A stretch of DNA of 7,104 nucleotides from an uncultured Opitutia bacterium. GTDB lineage: Bacteria; Verrucomicrobiota; Verrucomicrobiia; Opitutales; Opitutaceae. Positions 1 to 6,024 of the stretch are shown here, one piece after another. The stretch's first letter is position 1. Every line of letters begins with the position of its first letter. Made by a program: the position numbers and the translations under genes. A model generated the notes under the pieces. That model was not told the origin of the DNA. It worked only from the letters and a program-made list of their open reading frames with translations, and searched no databases. The stretch covers positions 1 to 7,104 of the forward strand of contig CAJAFD010000357.1 of assembly GCA_903938935.1 (NCBI GenBank). Direction: 5' to 3'.

Positions 1-555
1 CTCGCACCCGAGTGGCCGGGTAGCGCCGAATTTATCGCGGCGGTTACGCGTCAAGGCGTGCACGTTTCCCTCGGTCACACCCAAGCCGACGACGCGCATA
101 TCGACGCCGCCATTCGGGCGGGCGCACGTTTTTGCACGCACCTCGGCAATGGTTGTCCGCTGCAACTGCATCGCCACGACAACATCATCCAACGGCTCCT
201 CGCGCGCGACGAATTGATCGCTTGTTTCATTCCCGACGGGATTCATCTGCCCAAGGCGGTGCTCAAAAATTTCGTTCGCGCCAAGCCTACCGGCCGCGTG
301 CTCTTCACGACTGACGCGATGGCTGGCGCTGGTGCGCCTGCGGGTCGTTACACGATTGGGCCGCACGAGATTGATGTCGGGAGCGATGGCGTCGCGCGTC
401 AGCCGGGCGCGCAAAATTTTGCGGGCTCGACGCTCACGCCTGATGTCGGGGTGCGCCACGTCGCCGATTGGCTTGGGTTTTCGCCCGACGCCGCATATCA
501 ACTTTGGTCCTCGGCGCCGGCTGCCGCATTCGGCGTCACGCTGCCACCGCTTTAA
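1..555 (+). CDS. nagA: N-acetylglucosamine-6-phosphate deacetylase-like amidohydrolase, C-terminal part (5' end outside window)
   Basis: The frame is open from base 1 to the TAA at 553-555, giving 184 visible codons; an internal GTG at 58 is not the real start because homology continues upstream of it. NagA hydrolyses N-acetylglucosamine 6-phosphate to glucosamine 6-phosphate and acetate in the cytoplasm. In visible numbering the fragment carries LAPE (E4), GHT (H26), THLGN (H47, N50), DGIH (H82) and TTDA (D105). These match the E. coli NagA metal ligands E131, H195 and H216, the substrate histidine H251 and the catalytic aspartate D273. About 130 N-terminal residues should lie upstream. The protein stops 79 residues after the catalytic Asp, about 30 sooner than in E. 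coli, so the usual C-terminal GTL-x-x-GK strands are missing. HLGNGCP replaces the common HLYNAM/HLFNAM. The stop is 9 nt before nagB, which supports the assignment. A related amidohydrolase with a different N-acyl sugar substrate is possible. Confidence 0.85.
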   Translation, partial: LAPEWPGSAEFIAAVTRQGVHVSLGHTQADDAHIDAAIRAGARFCTHLGNGCPLQLHRHDNIIQRLLARDELIACFIPDGIHLPKAVLKNFVRAKPTGRVLFTTDAMAGAGAPAGRYTIGPHEIDVGSDGVARQPGAQNFAGSTLTPDVGVRHVADWLGFSPDAAYQLWSSAPAAAFGVTLPPL

Positions 556-564
556 TTTTTCCTC

Positions 565-1356
565 ATGCCCGTCATTGCTCCGCATTATTCCACCGCCGGT
601 CGTCTGGCGCTTGAAGTTCACTCCGACCGCGCCGCTTTGGGGCGCGCCGCGGCCCGCGCCGTAGCCGCGCACCTGCACGGCGTGATTGCGCGTCAAGGCG
701 AGGCGCGCGTCATCTTCGCGTGTGCGCCGTCGCAGGATGAATTTCTCGCGGCGCTCGTTGATCCCGCGCACTGCGGAGTCGCGCTGGATTGGGCGCGCAT
801 CACCGCATTTCACATGGACGATTATGTCGGCCTGAGCGGCGAGCATCCGCAGAGTTTTCGGCATTACCTGCGCCAACATTTGCTCCAACACGTCGGCGTG
901 GGTCGTTTTCATCCGCTCCCGGCCGAGGAGCCGGATGCGGTGGCGGTCGCGGCGCGCTACACGATGCTGCTGCGCGAAAAACCGATTGATCTGATTTGCA
1001 TGGGCATCGGCGAAAACGGCCACATCGCATTTAACGATCCGCCCGTCGCCGATTTCACAGACCCGCAACTCGTAAAGGTCGTCGAGCTGGATCATGCGTG
1101 CCGCCAACAACAGGTTAACGACGGTTGTTTTCCCACGCTCGCCGCTGTGCCGCGTCATGCGTTCACGCTGACCGTTTCCGTGTTTCGCCAAGCGCGTCGC
1201 CTCAGCATCCACGTGCCCGGCCCGCGCAAAGCGGCTGCGGTGCGCGCCACCGTCGAAGGCCCCGTTTCGACGGCTTGCCCCGCTTCGATTCTTCGGCTTC
1301 ACGCTGACGCTACGCTCTACATCGACACCGCCGCCGCCAGCCAACTTTCCGCTTAA
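565..1356 (+). CDS. nagB: Glucosamine-6-phosphate deaminase (NagB family)
   Basis: NagB converts glucosamine 6-phosphate to fructose 6-phosphate and ammonia in the cytoplasm, the step after NagA. The 263-residue length fits the family (E. coli 266). Visible motifs are HMDDYVGL at 83-90, where D85 matches the E. coli general base D72; HPQSFRHYL at 94-102; GIGENGHIAFNDP at 147-159 with catalytic H153; and the C-terminal VPGPRKAAAV and EGPVSTACPASIL (about 217-243). Two active-site positions differ from E. coli: N151 sits where D141 is, and D158 where E148 is. The N-terminal phosphate loop reads CAPSQDEF (53-60) instead of a glycine-rich GGTP-type loop. These changes look like a subfamily signature rather than decay, since the rest is well conserved. 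I chose ATG 565 because it is the first ATG after the upstream stop and gives the expected length. Its leader (TTTTTCCTC) has no Shine-Dalgarno sequence, so translation may be coupled to nagA, 9 nt upstream. Confidence 0.93.
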   Translation: MPVIAPHYSTAGRLALEVHSDRAALGRAAARAVAAHLHGVIARQGEARVIFACAPSQDEFLAALVDPAHCGVALDWARITAFHMDDYVGLSGEHPQSFRHYLRQHLLQHVGVGRFHPLPAEEPDAVAVAARYTMLLREKPIDLICMGIGENGHIAFNDPPVADFTDPQLVKVVELDHACRQQQVNDGCFPTLAAVPRHAFTLTVSVFRQARRLSIHVPGPRKAAAVRATVEGPVSTACPASILRLHADATLYIDTAAASQLSA

Positions 1357-1371
1357 TCCCAACGCTTCACC

Positions 1372-2358
1372 ATGAACCTCCGTCTTATTCTCCTCGCCAT
1401 GTTTGCTGTTGTTTCGACGCGCGCCGCCGAGCCGTTGCGCCTCGGCATGATCGGTCTTGATACCTCGCACGTCCCGGCCTTCGCCAAAACTTACAACGAC
1501 CCCCAAGCTCCCGGTCACGTCCCCGGCGGCCGCGTGGTCGCGGCGTTTAAAGGCGGCAGCGCCGACATCGAATCGAGCGCCTCGCGCGTCGAAGGTTACA
1601 CGAAGCAGCTCGTCGATACCTACGGCGTGAAAATCTACGACACGATCGAGGAACTCGCGCGCAACGTGGATGCGATTCTCATCGAGAGCGTCGATGGCCG
1701 CCCGCACCTCGATCAATTCCGCCGCACGCTCGCGGCGAAAAAACCTGTATTCATCGATAAGCCTTTCGCTGGTTCGCTCAAAGATGCCGTTGAGTTGGTG
1801 CGTCTCGCGCGCGAAGCCGGCGTGCCGATTTTTAGTTCGTCGTCGCTGCGTTACTCGCCCGAACCCTTCGCGCCTAAGCTCGCGGCGATCGGCAACATCA
1901 CCTCGGCTTACTCCATCGGGCCGGCGGTGTATGAGCCGACGCATCCTGATTTTTTCTGGTACGGCATCCACTGCGTTGAGGCGCTTTACACCGTGCTCGG
2001 GCCGGGCTGCACCCAAGTCGTGCGCACGCAGACGGCTAACACCGATGTGATCACCGGCATCTGGTCCGACGGCCGCGTGGGTACCGCGCAGGGCAACCGC
2101 AATAGTTTCAAAGGCTACGGCGTCACCGTCGTCGGCACCAAGGGCGTCGCCGTGGTGGGCGAAAAACAAAACTACGCCGGCCTCACGGTGGAGATCATGA
2201 AATTTTTCCAAACGGGAATTTCCCCCGTCGCGCCCGAGACGACGCTCGAGTTGCTCGCGTTCATGGAAGCCGCCGACGAAAGCAAACGTCGCGGTGGCGT
2301 TCCGGTGACGATCGCCGAAGTGATGAAAAAAGCCGGCTACCAAGCCGCCGCCAAGTAA
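1372..2358 (+). CDS. Exported Gfo/Idh/MocA-type oxidoreductase
   Basis: This 328-residue protein belongs to the Gfo/Idh/MocA family, NAD(P)-dependent dehydrogenases acting on sugars and cyclitols. Residues 1-19 look like a Sec signal peptide: a short Arg-containing n-region, the hydrophobic stretch LILLAMFAVV, then STRAA before Glu20. There is no twin-arginine motif, so the protein is probably periplasmic. The Rossmann half starts at about residue 23 with LGMIGLDTSH, a degenerate version of the usual GxGxxG loop. IDKPFAGS (128-135) is the family's [DE]KP motif with the conserved Lys130. WYGIHCVEAL (196-205) places H200 where the family's catalytic-region histidine lies. ATG 1372 is 15 nt after the nagB stop and is chosen because it supplies the signal peptide; the leader is pyrimidine-rich without a ribosome-binding site. 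The substrate cannot be told. Its place between nagB and an isomerase suggests carbohydrate oxidation. A structural or non-catalytic role is also possible given the odd cofactor loop. Confidence 0.85.
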   Translation: MNLRLILLAMFAVVSTRAAEPLRLGMIGLDTSHVPAFAKTYNDPQAPGHVPGGRVVAAFKGGSADIESSASRVEGYTKQLVDTYGVKIYDTIEELARNVDAILIESVDGRPHLDQFRRTLAAKKPVFIDKPFAGSLKDAVELVRLAREAGVPIFSSSSLRYSPEPFAPKLAAIGNITSAYSIGPAVYEPTHPDFFWYGIHCVEALYTVLGPGCTQVVRTQTANTDVITGIWSDGRVGTAQGNRNSFKGYGVTVVGTKGVAVVGEKQNYAGLTVEIMKFFQTGISPVAPETTLELLAFMEAADESKRRGGVPVTIAEVMKKAGYQAAAK

Positions 2359-2391
2359 TCAGCTCGGTCGCGCGCTCTCTTTTTTTTCGCT

Positions 2392-3282
2392 ATGAATTTC
2401 CCCCGCTCCGTCACCGTCATCTCCGACGAAGTCGCTCAAGAATTGCCGATCATCTCGGCTTTCCTGCGCGAGTTCAAATTGCCCGGCCTTGAGCTGCGCA
2501 GCTTCAACGGCCGCGCGTTCAAAGACCTCACGCGCGCCGATGTCGCGGAGATCGCCACTGCCTCGCGCGCGGAAGGTTGGCGCGTGGTCGGCTGTGCGAC
2601 GCCGGTTTTCAAGTGCGACTTGGAGGACTCCACCGCCATCGCAGCGCACCGGGAAATTTTCAAACGCAGCCTCGAAGTCGCGCGGGAATTGCAGTGCGAC
2701 CTGTTGCGCGTGTTCACGTTTTTGCGCACGCCGAATCCCGCCGCGCCCGAGAAACAGGCCCGCGTCGTCGAACATCTGCGCGGCTTGCTTGAACTCGCCG
2801 CTGGTTCGGGTGTGCGCGTTGGCGTGGAAAACGAACATTCCTGTCTCGCGGCCACCGCTGCGGAAACTGCTGCGATCTTGGCGCCGTTGCCGGCCGATCG
2901 CATCGGCGCGATTTGGGATCCGTGCAACGTGCTCTACGTGCCCGGCGCTGCCGCGCCATCGCCGGCGGATCTGCGCTTGCTCGCGGCGCGCTTGCTGCAT
3001 CTGCACGTGAAAGACGCGCTCCGTCTCGCCGCGCCAAAATCCGGCGAACTCATTGCCGTCGGTACGCCGGTGGGCATTGGCCAAGTCGATTGGCGCGCGC
3101 ATTTGGGCGTGTTGGGCGAACTGGGTTATGCGGGGCTCCTTTCGCTCGAGACGCATTGGCGGCTGGAGAAGATTGACGAGTCGTTGCTGCACCTTCCGGC
3201 CGGGCACGCCTTTTCGCATGGTGGCGAAACGGCCAGTCGGACGTGTCTGCATAATCTGAAGTCATTGCTCGAGACGCAGTGA
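2392..3282 (+). CDS. Sugar phosphate isomerase/epimerase, xylose isomerase-like TIM barrel
   Basis: This 296-residue protein has the look of the AP endonuclease 2/xylose isomerase-like TIM-barrel superfamily, whose members isomerise or epimerise sugars and keto-sugars with a divalent metal. The expected metal ligands appear in order at strand ends: E146 in VGVENEH, D176 in WDPCN, H205 in HLHVKD and E253 in SLETHW. No signal peptide is seen, so it should be cytoplasmic. The N-terminus (VTVISDEV) starts directly with the first barrel strand, which supports ATG 2392. The start follows the upstream stop by 33 nt and has a T-run (2380-2387) but no Shine-Dalgarno sequence in front. It is probably the last gene of the nagA-nagB-oxidoreductase operon, because an 82-nt gap follows. 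Pairs of an exported Gfo/Idh/MocA protein and such an isomerase occur in sugar-oxidising loci of Bacteroidota and Verrucomicrobiota, so the two may share a pathway. That link and the exact substrate are inference. Confidence 0.87.
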   Translation: MNFPRSVTVISDEVAQELPIISAFLREFKLPGLELRSFNGRAFKDLTRADVAEIATASRAEGWRVVGCATPVFKCDLEDSTAIAAHREIFKRSLEVARELQCDLLRVFTFLRTPNPAAPEKQARVVEHLRGLLELAAGSGVRVGVENEHSCLAATAAETAAILAPLPADRIGAIWDPCNVLYVPGAAAPSPADLRLLAARLLHLHVKDALRLAAPKSGELIAVGTPVGIGQVDWRAHLGVLGELGYAGLLSLETHWRLEKIDESLLHLPAGHAFSHGGETASRTCLHNLKSLLETQ

Positions 3283-3364
3283 GAGGCCTATGGGCGCGGC
3301 GGGCGCTGGGCCGGTCACGGCGAGTTCTTGACGGTCCGGCGCGGCGGCAGGCACGCTGGCGTCC

Positions 3365-4039
3365 ATGTCTTCCCAGAATCTGCCGAAGAAAAAACCGCTG
3401 CCGTGGCTGAAGCTCGCTTTGCTCGCCGTCGTGCTTTTGGGCGGAGCCTTCGGGTTGTTGCGCGGGGCGAATCCGCGGGAATTAATCGATCAAGGCATGA
3501 GCCTCGTGCGTATGGCCGGGCCGGTGGTGTTTTTCGCCGCAATGGCGGTGTTGCCGGCGGCGGGCGCGCCGTTGATGGCGTTTACTTTGAGCGCGGGTGA
3601 AGCGTTCGGGGCTCAGCTTTCGATGGCAGGCGTGATCGCGTTGTCGCTGGCGATGATCGCACTCAATCTCGCGCTCACGTATTGGCTGGCTCGTTATGCG
3701 CTCCGGCCGTTGCTGACGAATTTGGTGACGCGCTACGGTTATAAAATCCCGAGTATCACCTCGAAAAACGCGCTCTCGGCTACGCTCGTGGTGCGGTTGA
3801 CGCCGGGGCCGCCTTTTTTTCTTCAAGGCTATCTGCTCGGTTTGGCGGAGGTGCCGTTCAAGCTCTACATGATTGTTTCGTGGTTATGCGTGATGCCGTG
3901 GGCGGTGGGCGCGCTCGTGATGGGCAAAGGTATTCTCAACGGCAACTTCAAGGTCGCAGCCACGGGTGTCGGTGTGATCGTGGTCGCCGTCGTGCTGGTG
4001 CAACTGGCGCGGAATAAATATGCCCAGCGCGCCGATTGA
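3365..4039 (+). CDS. TVP38/TMEM64-type VTT-domain inner-membrane protein
   Basis: This is a 224-residue polytopic membrane protein of the VTT (DedA/TVP38/TMEM64, formerly SNARE-associated) superfamily. Some members of the superfamily are tied to lipid scrambling or carrier-lipid transport; the role of this one is unknown. A basic N-terminus (KKK at 8-10) precedes a hydrophobic segment at about 14-32. Further hydrophobic segments lie at about 50-75, 86-109, 160-186 and 197-215. Two family hallmarks are seen: the re-entrant-type stretch LPAAGAPLMAFTLSAGEAFG (63-82), and RLTPGPPF (144-151), matching the conserved Arg...Pro...Pro-Phe motif of the second re-entrant loop. The length fits the family. 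ATG 3365 puts the charged n-region directly before the first hydrophobic segment. No ribosome-binding site is apparent. Its last 20 nt overlap the start of xseA, suggesting co-transcription and coupled translation. No functional link between the two products is known to me. Confidence 0.88.
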   Translation: MSSQNLPKKKPLPWLKLALLAVVLLGGAFGLLRGANPRELIDQGMSLVRMAGPVVFFAAMAVLPAAGAPLMAFTLSAGEAFGAQLSMAGVIALSLAMIALNLALTYWLARYALRPLLTNLVTRYGYKIPSITSKNALSATLVVRLTPGPPFFLQGYLLGLAEVPFKLYMIVSWLCVMPWAVGALVMGKGILNGNFKVAATGVGVIVVAVVLVQLARNKYAQRAD

Positions 4040-5306
4040 TGCCGAGTTAGAGGGCGACCCACGCGTCGAGAGCGTCAGCGCGTTCACGCGGCGCGTGAAG
4101 ACGTTGCTCGAGTCCACGGTGGGTTCGTCGTGGGTGCGCGGCGAAGTTTCCAACGTGCGCGCGCAAGGCAGTGGGCATGTTTATTTTTCGTTGAAGGACG
4201 CCGGCGCGCAGGTGAGCGCGGTTTTGTTTCGCGGTGATGCGCTGCGGCAGACGGTCACCTTGCGCGACGGTCAGCAAGTCGTGGTGTACGGCGACGTGAG
4301 CGTGTACGAGGCGCGCGGCCAATATCAGCTCATCGTGCGAGTCGTGGTGGAGGACGGGGTGGGGCGGTTGCAGCGCGAGTTTGAGGCGTTGAAGGCGCGG
4401 CTCGCGGCCGAGGGATTATTTGCGCCGGAGAAGAAACGGGCGTTGCCGCCGTTGCCGCGGTGCGTGGGGTTTATCACGTCGCCGACGGGTGCGGCGGTGC
4501 AGGATTTTATCCGCATCATGACCCGGCGCGCATGGCGTGGCCGCGTGGTCGTGATCCCAGCCAAAGTCCAAGGCGAAGGCGCGGCCGCGGAGATGGCGGC
4601 GATGCTCGAGCTTGCCGGGAAATTGGAAATTTTTGACCTGCTGGTGATCGGGCGCGGCGGCGGAAGTATGGAGGATTTATGGGCGTTTAACGAAGAGGTG
4701 CTTGTGCGCGCGGTGGCGGCATGCCCGGTGCCGATTATTTCGGCGGTGGGACATGAAATTGATTTCACGCTCTGCGATTTCGCGGCGGATGTGCGCGCGG
4801 AGACGCCGAGCGCGGCGGCGGAGTTGATCTCGAGTAAATTTGTGGCAGCGGCCGAGCGCACCGAACGCGCGGGTGCGGCGATGGGGGATGCGCTCGAGCG
4901 GGCCTTGGCCGAGGCGACGGAGCGGCTGGATCACGCGCGTTCGCGGCTGCGTTTGCTCGCGCCGGCGGCGCAGATCGAGCAGGGTTTTTTGCGGCTGGAT
5001 GATTTGAGTAATCGGTTGGCTGCCGCCTTGCGCGATGCGACTCAAGCGCGGCGGCAACAACTCGGCGAAGCGCGAGCGGCACTCGCCCGCGTGTCGCCGG
5101 AATTCCGGGTCCAGACCGAGTCGCACCGGTTGTTGTCGCTCTGGAAACGGCTGCAAGCGGCCAGTCCGGCCTCGGTGCTAAATCGCGGATTTGTCATCAT
5201 GCGCGATGCCGCTGGCCAGCCGGTCACGCGTCGCGCGGCCGTCAAATCGGGGCAGGCTTTGGCGGCTGAGTTTGCCGATGGTACGGCGACTGTGCGGGCC
5301 GATTGA
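4020..5306 (+). CDS. xseA: Exodeoxyribonuclease VII large subunit
   Basis: XseA is the catalytic subunit of exonuclease VII, a cytoplasmic enzyme that degrades single-stranded DNA from both ends together with several small XseB subunits. The 428-residue length is normal. An N-terminal OB fold spans about 18-115 (SAFTRRVKTLLE, VRGEVSN, GHVYFSLKD, VYGDVSVYEARGQYQL). The catalytic domain follows with GFITSPTGAAVQDF (150-163), GRGGGSMEDLWAFN (211-224) and SAVGHEIDFTLCDFAADVRA (241-260), then ETPSAAAEL. Residues from about 272 to 380 are Ala/Arg/Glu-rich and helical, as expected for the coiled coil that binds XseB. SPASVLNRGF (about 381-390) begins the C-terminal segment. ATG 4020 lies inside the 3' end of the preceding membrane-protein gene and is favoured because it precedes the OB fold by a typical short leader. 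No xseB gene follows here; the next gene is msrB, so xseB must lie elsewhere. Confidence 0.97.
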   Translation: MPSAPIDAELEGDPRVESVSAFTRRVKTLLESTVGSSWVRGEVSNVRAQGSGHVYFSLKDAGAQVSAVLFRGDALRQTVTLRDGQQVVVYGDVSVYEARGQYQLIVRVVVEDGVGRLQREFEALKARLAAEGLFAPEKKRALPPLPRCVGFITSPTGAAVQDFIRIMTRRAWRGRVVVIPAKVQGEGAAAEMAAMLELAGKLEIFDLLVIGRGGGSMEDLWAFNEEVLVRAVAACPVPIISAVGHEIDFTLCDFAADVRAETPSAAAELISSKFVAAAERTERAGAAMGDALERALAEATERLDHARSRLRLLAPAAQIEQGFLRLDDLSNRLAAALRDATQARRQQLGEARAALARVSPEFRVQTESHRLLSLWKRLQAASPASVLNRGFVIMRDAAGQPVTRRAAVKSGQALAAEFADGTATVRAD

Positions 5307-5345
5307 AACGATCTTTTGCAGTCTGCACTTTGAAAAATCGCCGAA

Positions 5346-5969
5346 ATGGTTAAGCTTTGTTTCAACATGTGCCCCAAGTTATCTTTCTTAATCGTCGCCC
5401 TCGCTCTCACGGCTTGCGCTCAAACTTCTATGAAGACTCCCCCCGCCAAAGACGCCCTCGATTGCAAACCCGGCGAACTCTCGGCCTGCGGGTTGCCGTC
5501 CAACGTCGTCATCGACCTGAGCAAGACCAAGGTGAAGCGCACCGACGCCGAGTGGCGCGCGCTGCTCACGCCGATGCAATTCCGCGTCGCGCGGCAGCAA
5601 GGCACGGAGCCGCCGTTCCAGAACGAGTATTACAATCATCACGCGGACGGCGTTTATTTTTCCGTGTGCAGCGATACGCCGCTTTTCGATAGCCGCGATA
5701 AATTTGAAAGCGGCACGGGTTGGCCCAGTTTCACGAAGCCGATTGAGAAAGCGTTTGTCGGCGAGACGGTGGACACGAGCTACGGCATGCGCCGCGTCGA
5801 AGTGCACGTGACCGTCGATGGCGCGCACCTCGGGCACGTTTTCGAAGATGGCCCGCGCGCGCAGGGCGGTTTGCGGTATTGCATCAACAGCGCCTCGTTG
5901 CGCTTCGTCCCGCGCAAAGAATACGACGCGTGGGTGGCGAAAAACATGCCCGCCGGTTCCGGAAAATAA
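5346..5969 (+). CDS. msrB: Peptide-methionine (R)-S-oxide reductase MsrB, predicted lipoprotein
   Basis: MsrB reduces methionine-R-sulfoxide in oxidised proteins. The catalytic domain covers about 64-198: GTGWPSF (123-129), AHLGHVFEDGP (160-170, with H161 and H164) and RYCINSASLRF (177-187), where C179 is the catalytic cysteine and N181 its usual neighbour. An N-terminal hydrophobic stretch ends in the lipobox LTAC (C24), so the mature protein is probably a lipoprotein repairing proteins outside the cytoplasm; Ala at +2 does not suggest inner-membrane retention. The two CxxC zinc motifs of E. coli MsrB are absent, and the common resolving cysteine before GWPSF is Thr124. C40, C48 or C108 may serve instead. 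ATG 5346 gives 207 residues. ATG 5367 would give the more typical lipoprotein start MCPKLSF and is a serious alternative; neither has a Shine-Dalgarno sequence. The gene sits 39 nt after xseA and may be transcribed with it. Confidence 0.93.
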   Translation: MVKLCFNMCPKLSFLIVALALTACAQTSMKTPPAKDALDCKPGELSACGLPSNVVIDLSKTKVKRTDAEWRALLTPMQFRVARQQGTEPPFQNEYYNHHADGVYFSVCSDTPLFDSRDKFESGTGWPSFTKPIEKAFVGETVDTSYGMRRVEVHVTVDGAHLGHVFEDGPRAQGGLRYCINSASLRFVPRKEYDAWVAKNMPAGSGK

Positions 5970-5995
5970 AAAGGCCGCGCTCGATGGCGCGGCCT
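5961..5995 (-). terminator. Intrinsic terminator for the minus-strand oxidoreductase gene
   Basis: A perfect 9-bp GC-rich inverted repeat, AGGCCGCGC at 5972-5980 and GCGCGGCCT at 5987-5995, encloses the 6-nt loop TCGATG. On the minus strand the stem is followed by a T-rich tract (complement of 5963-5971), the arrangement of a Rho-independent terminator, 30 nt past the stop of the minus-strand gene. On the plus strand the sequence after the stem is GAGGGAGG with no T-run, so it should work poorly as a terminator for msrB. The T-tract complements the end of msrB, including its TAA stop at 5967-5969. Confidence 0.8.
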
Positions 5996-6024
5996 GAGGG
6001 AGGAGGACCGATGGTTCGGCGTGA

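Noticed and set aside
58..60. GTG at 58 as the start of the NagA-like gene.
   Set aside because: The upstream codons include the conserved LAPE metal-ligand motif at the window edge, so the gene starts outside the window.
2359..2391. T-run (2380-2387) after GC-rich sequence between the oxidoreductase and isomerase genes, considered as a terminator or attenuator.
   Set aside because: No stable stem can be drawn directly before the T-run; only short GCGC self-pairing is present. It more likely belongs to the pyrimidine-rich leader.
2359..3252. A 297-codon open frame on the minus strand lying opposite the isomerase gene.
   Set aside because: The plus strand encodes all four metal ligands of the isomerase family in order. 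The antisense product is Arg/Gln/Ala-rich with no recognisable motif, typical of shadow frames in GC-rich codons.
3283..3364. Possible promoter (TTGACG at 3328-3333) or terminator hairpin in the 82-nt gap before the VTT gene.
   Set aside because: No TATAAT-like box lies 16-18 nt downstream, where the sequence is GC-rich. The AGGCC/GGCC pairing is short, with a long loop and no T-tract.
4677..5156. Long minus-strand open frames opposite xseA (also 4325-4861 and 4765-5082).
   Set aside because: They lie within highly conserved xseA sequence and give low-complexity Arg/Pro/Ala-rich products with no domain signals.
5388..5837. A 149-codon minus-strand frame opposite msrB.
   Set aside because: It overlaps the well-supported MsrB domain and shows no family motifs.
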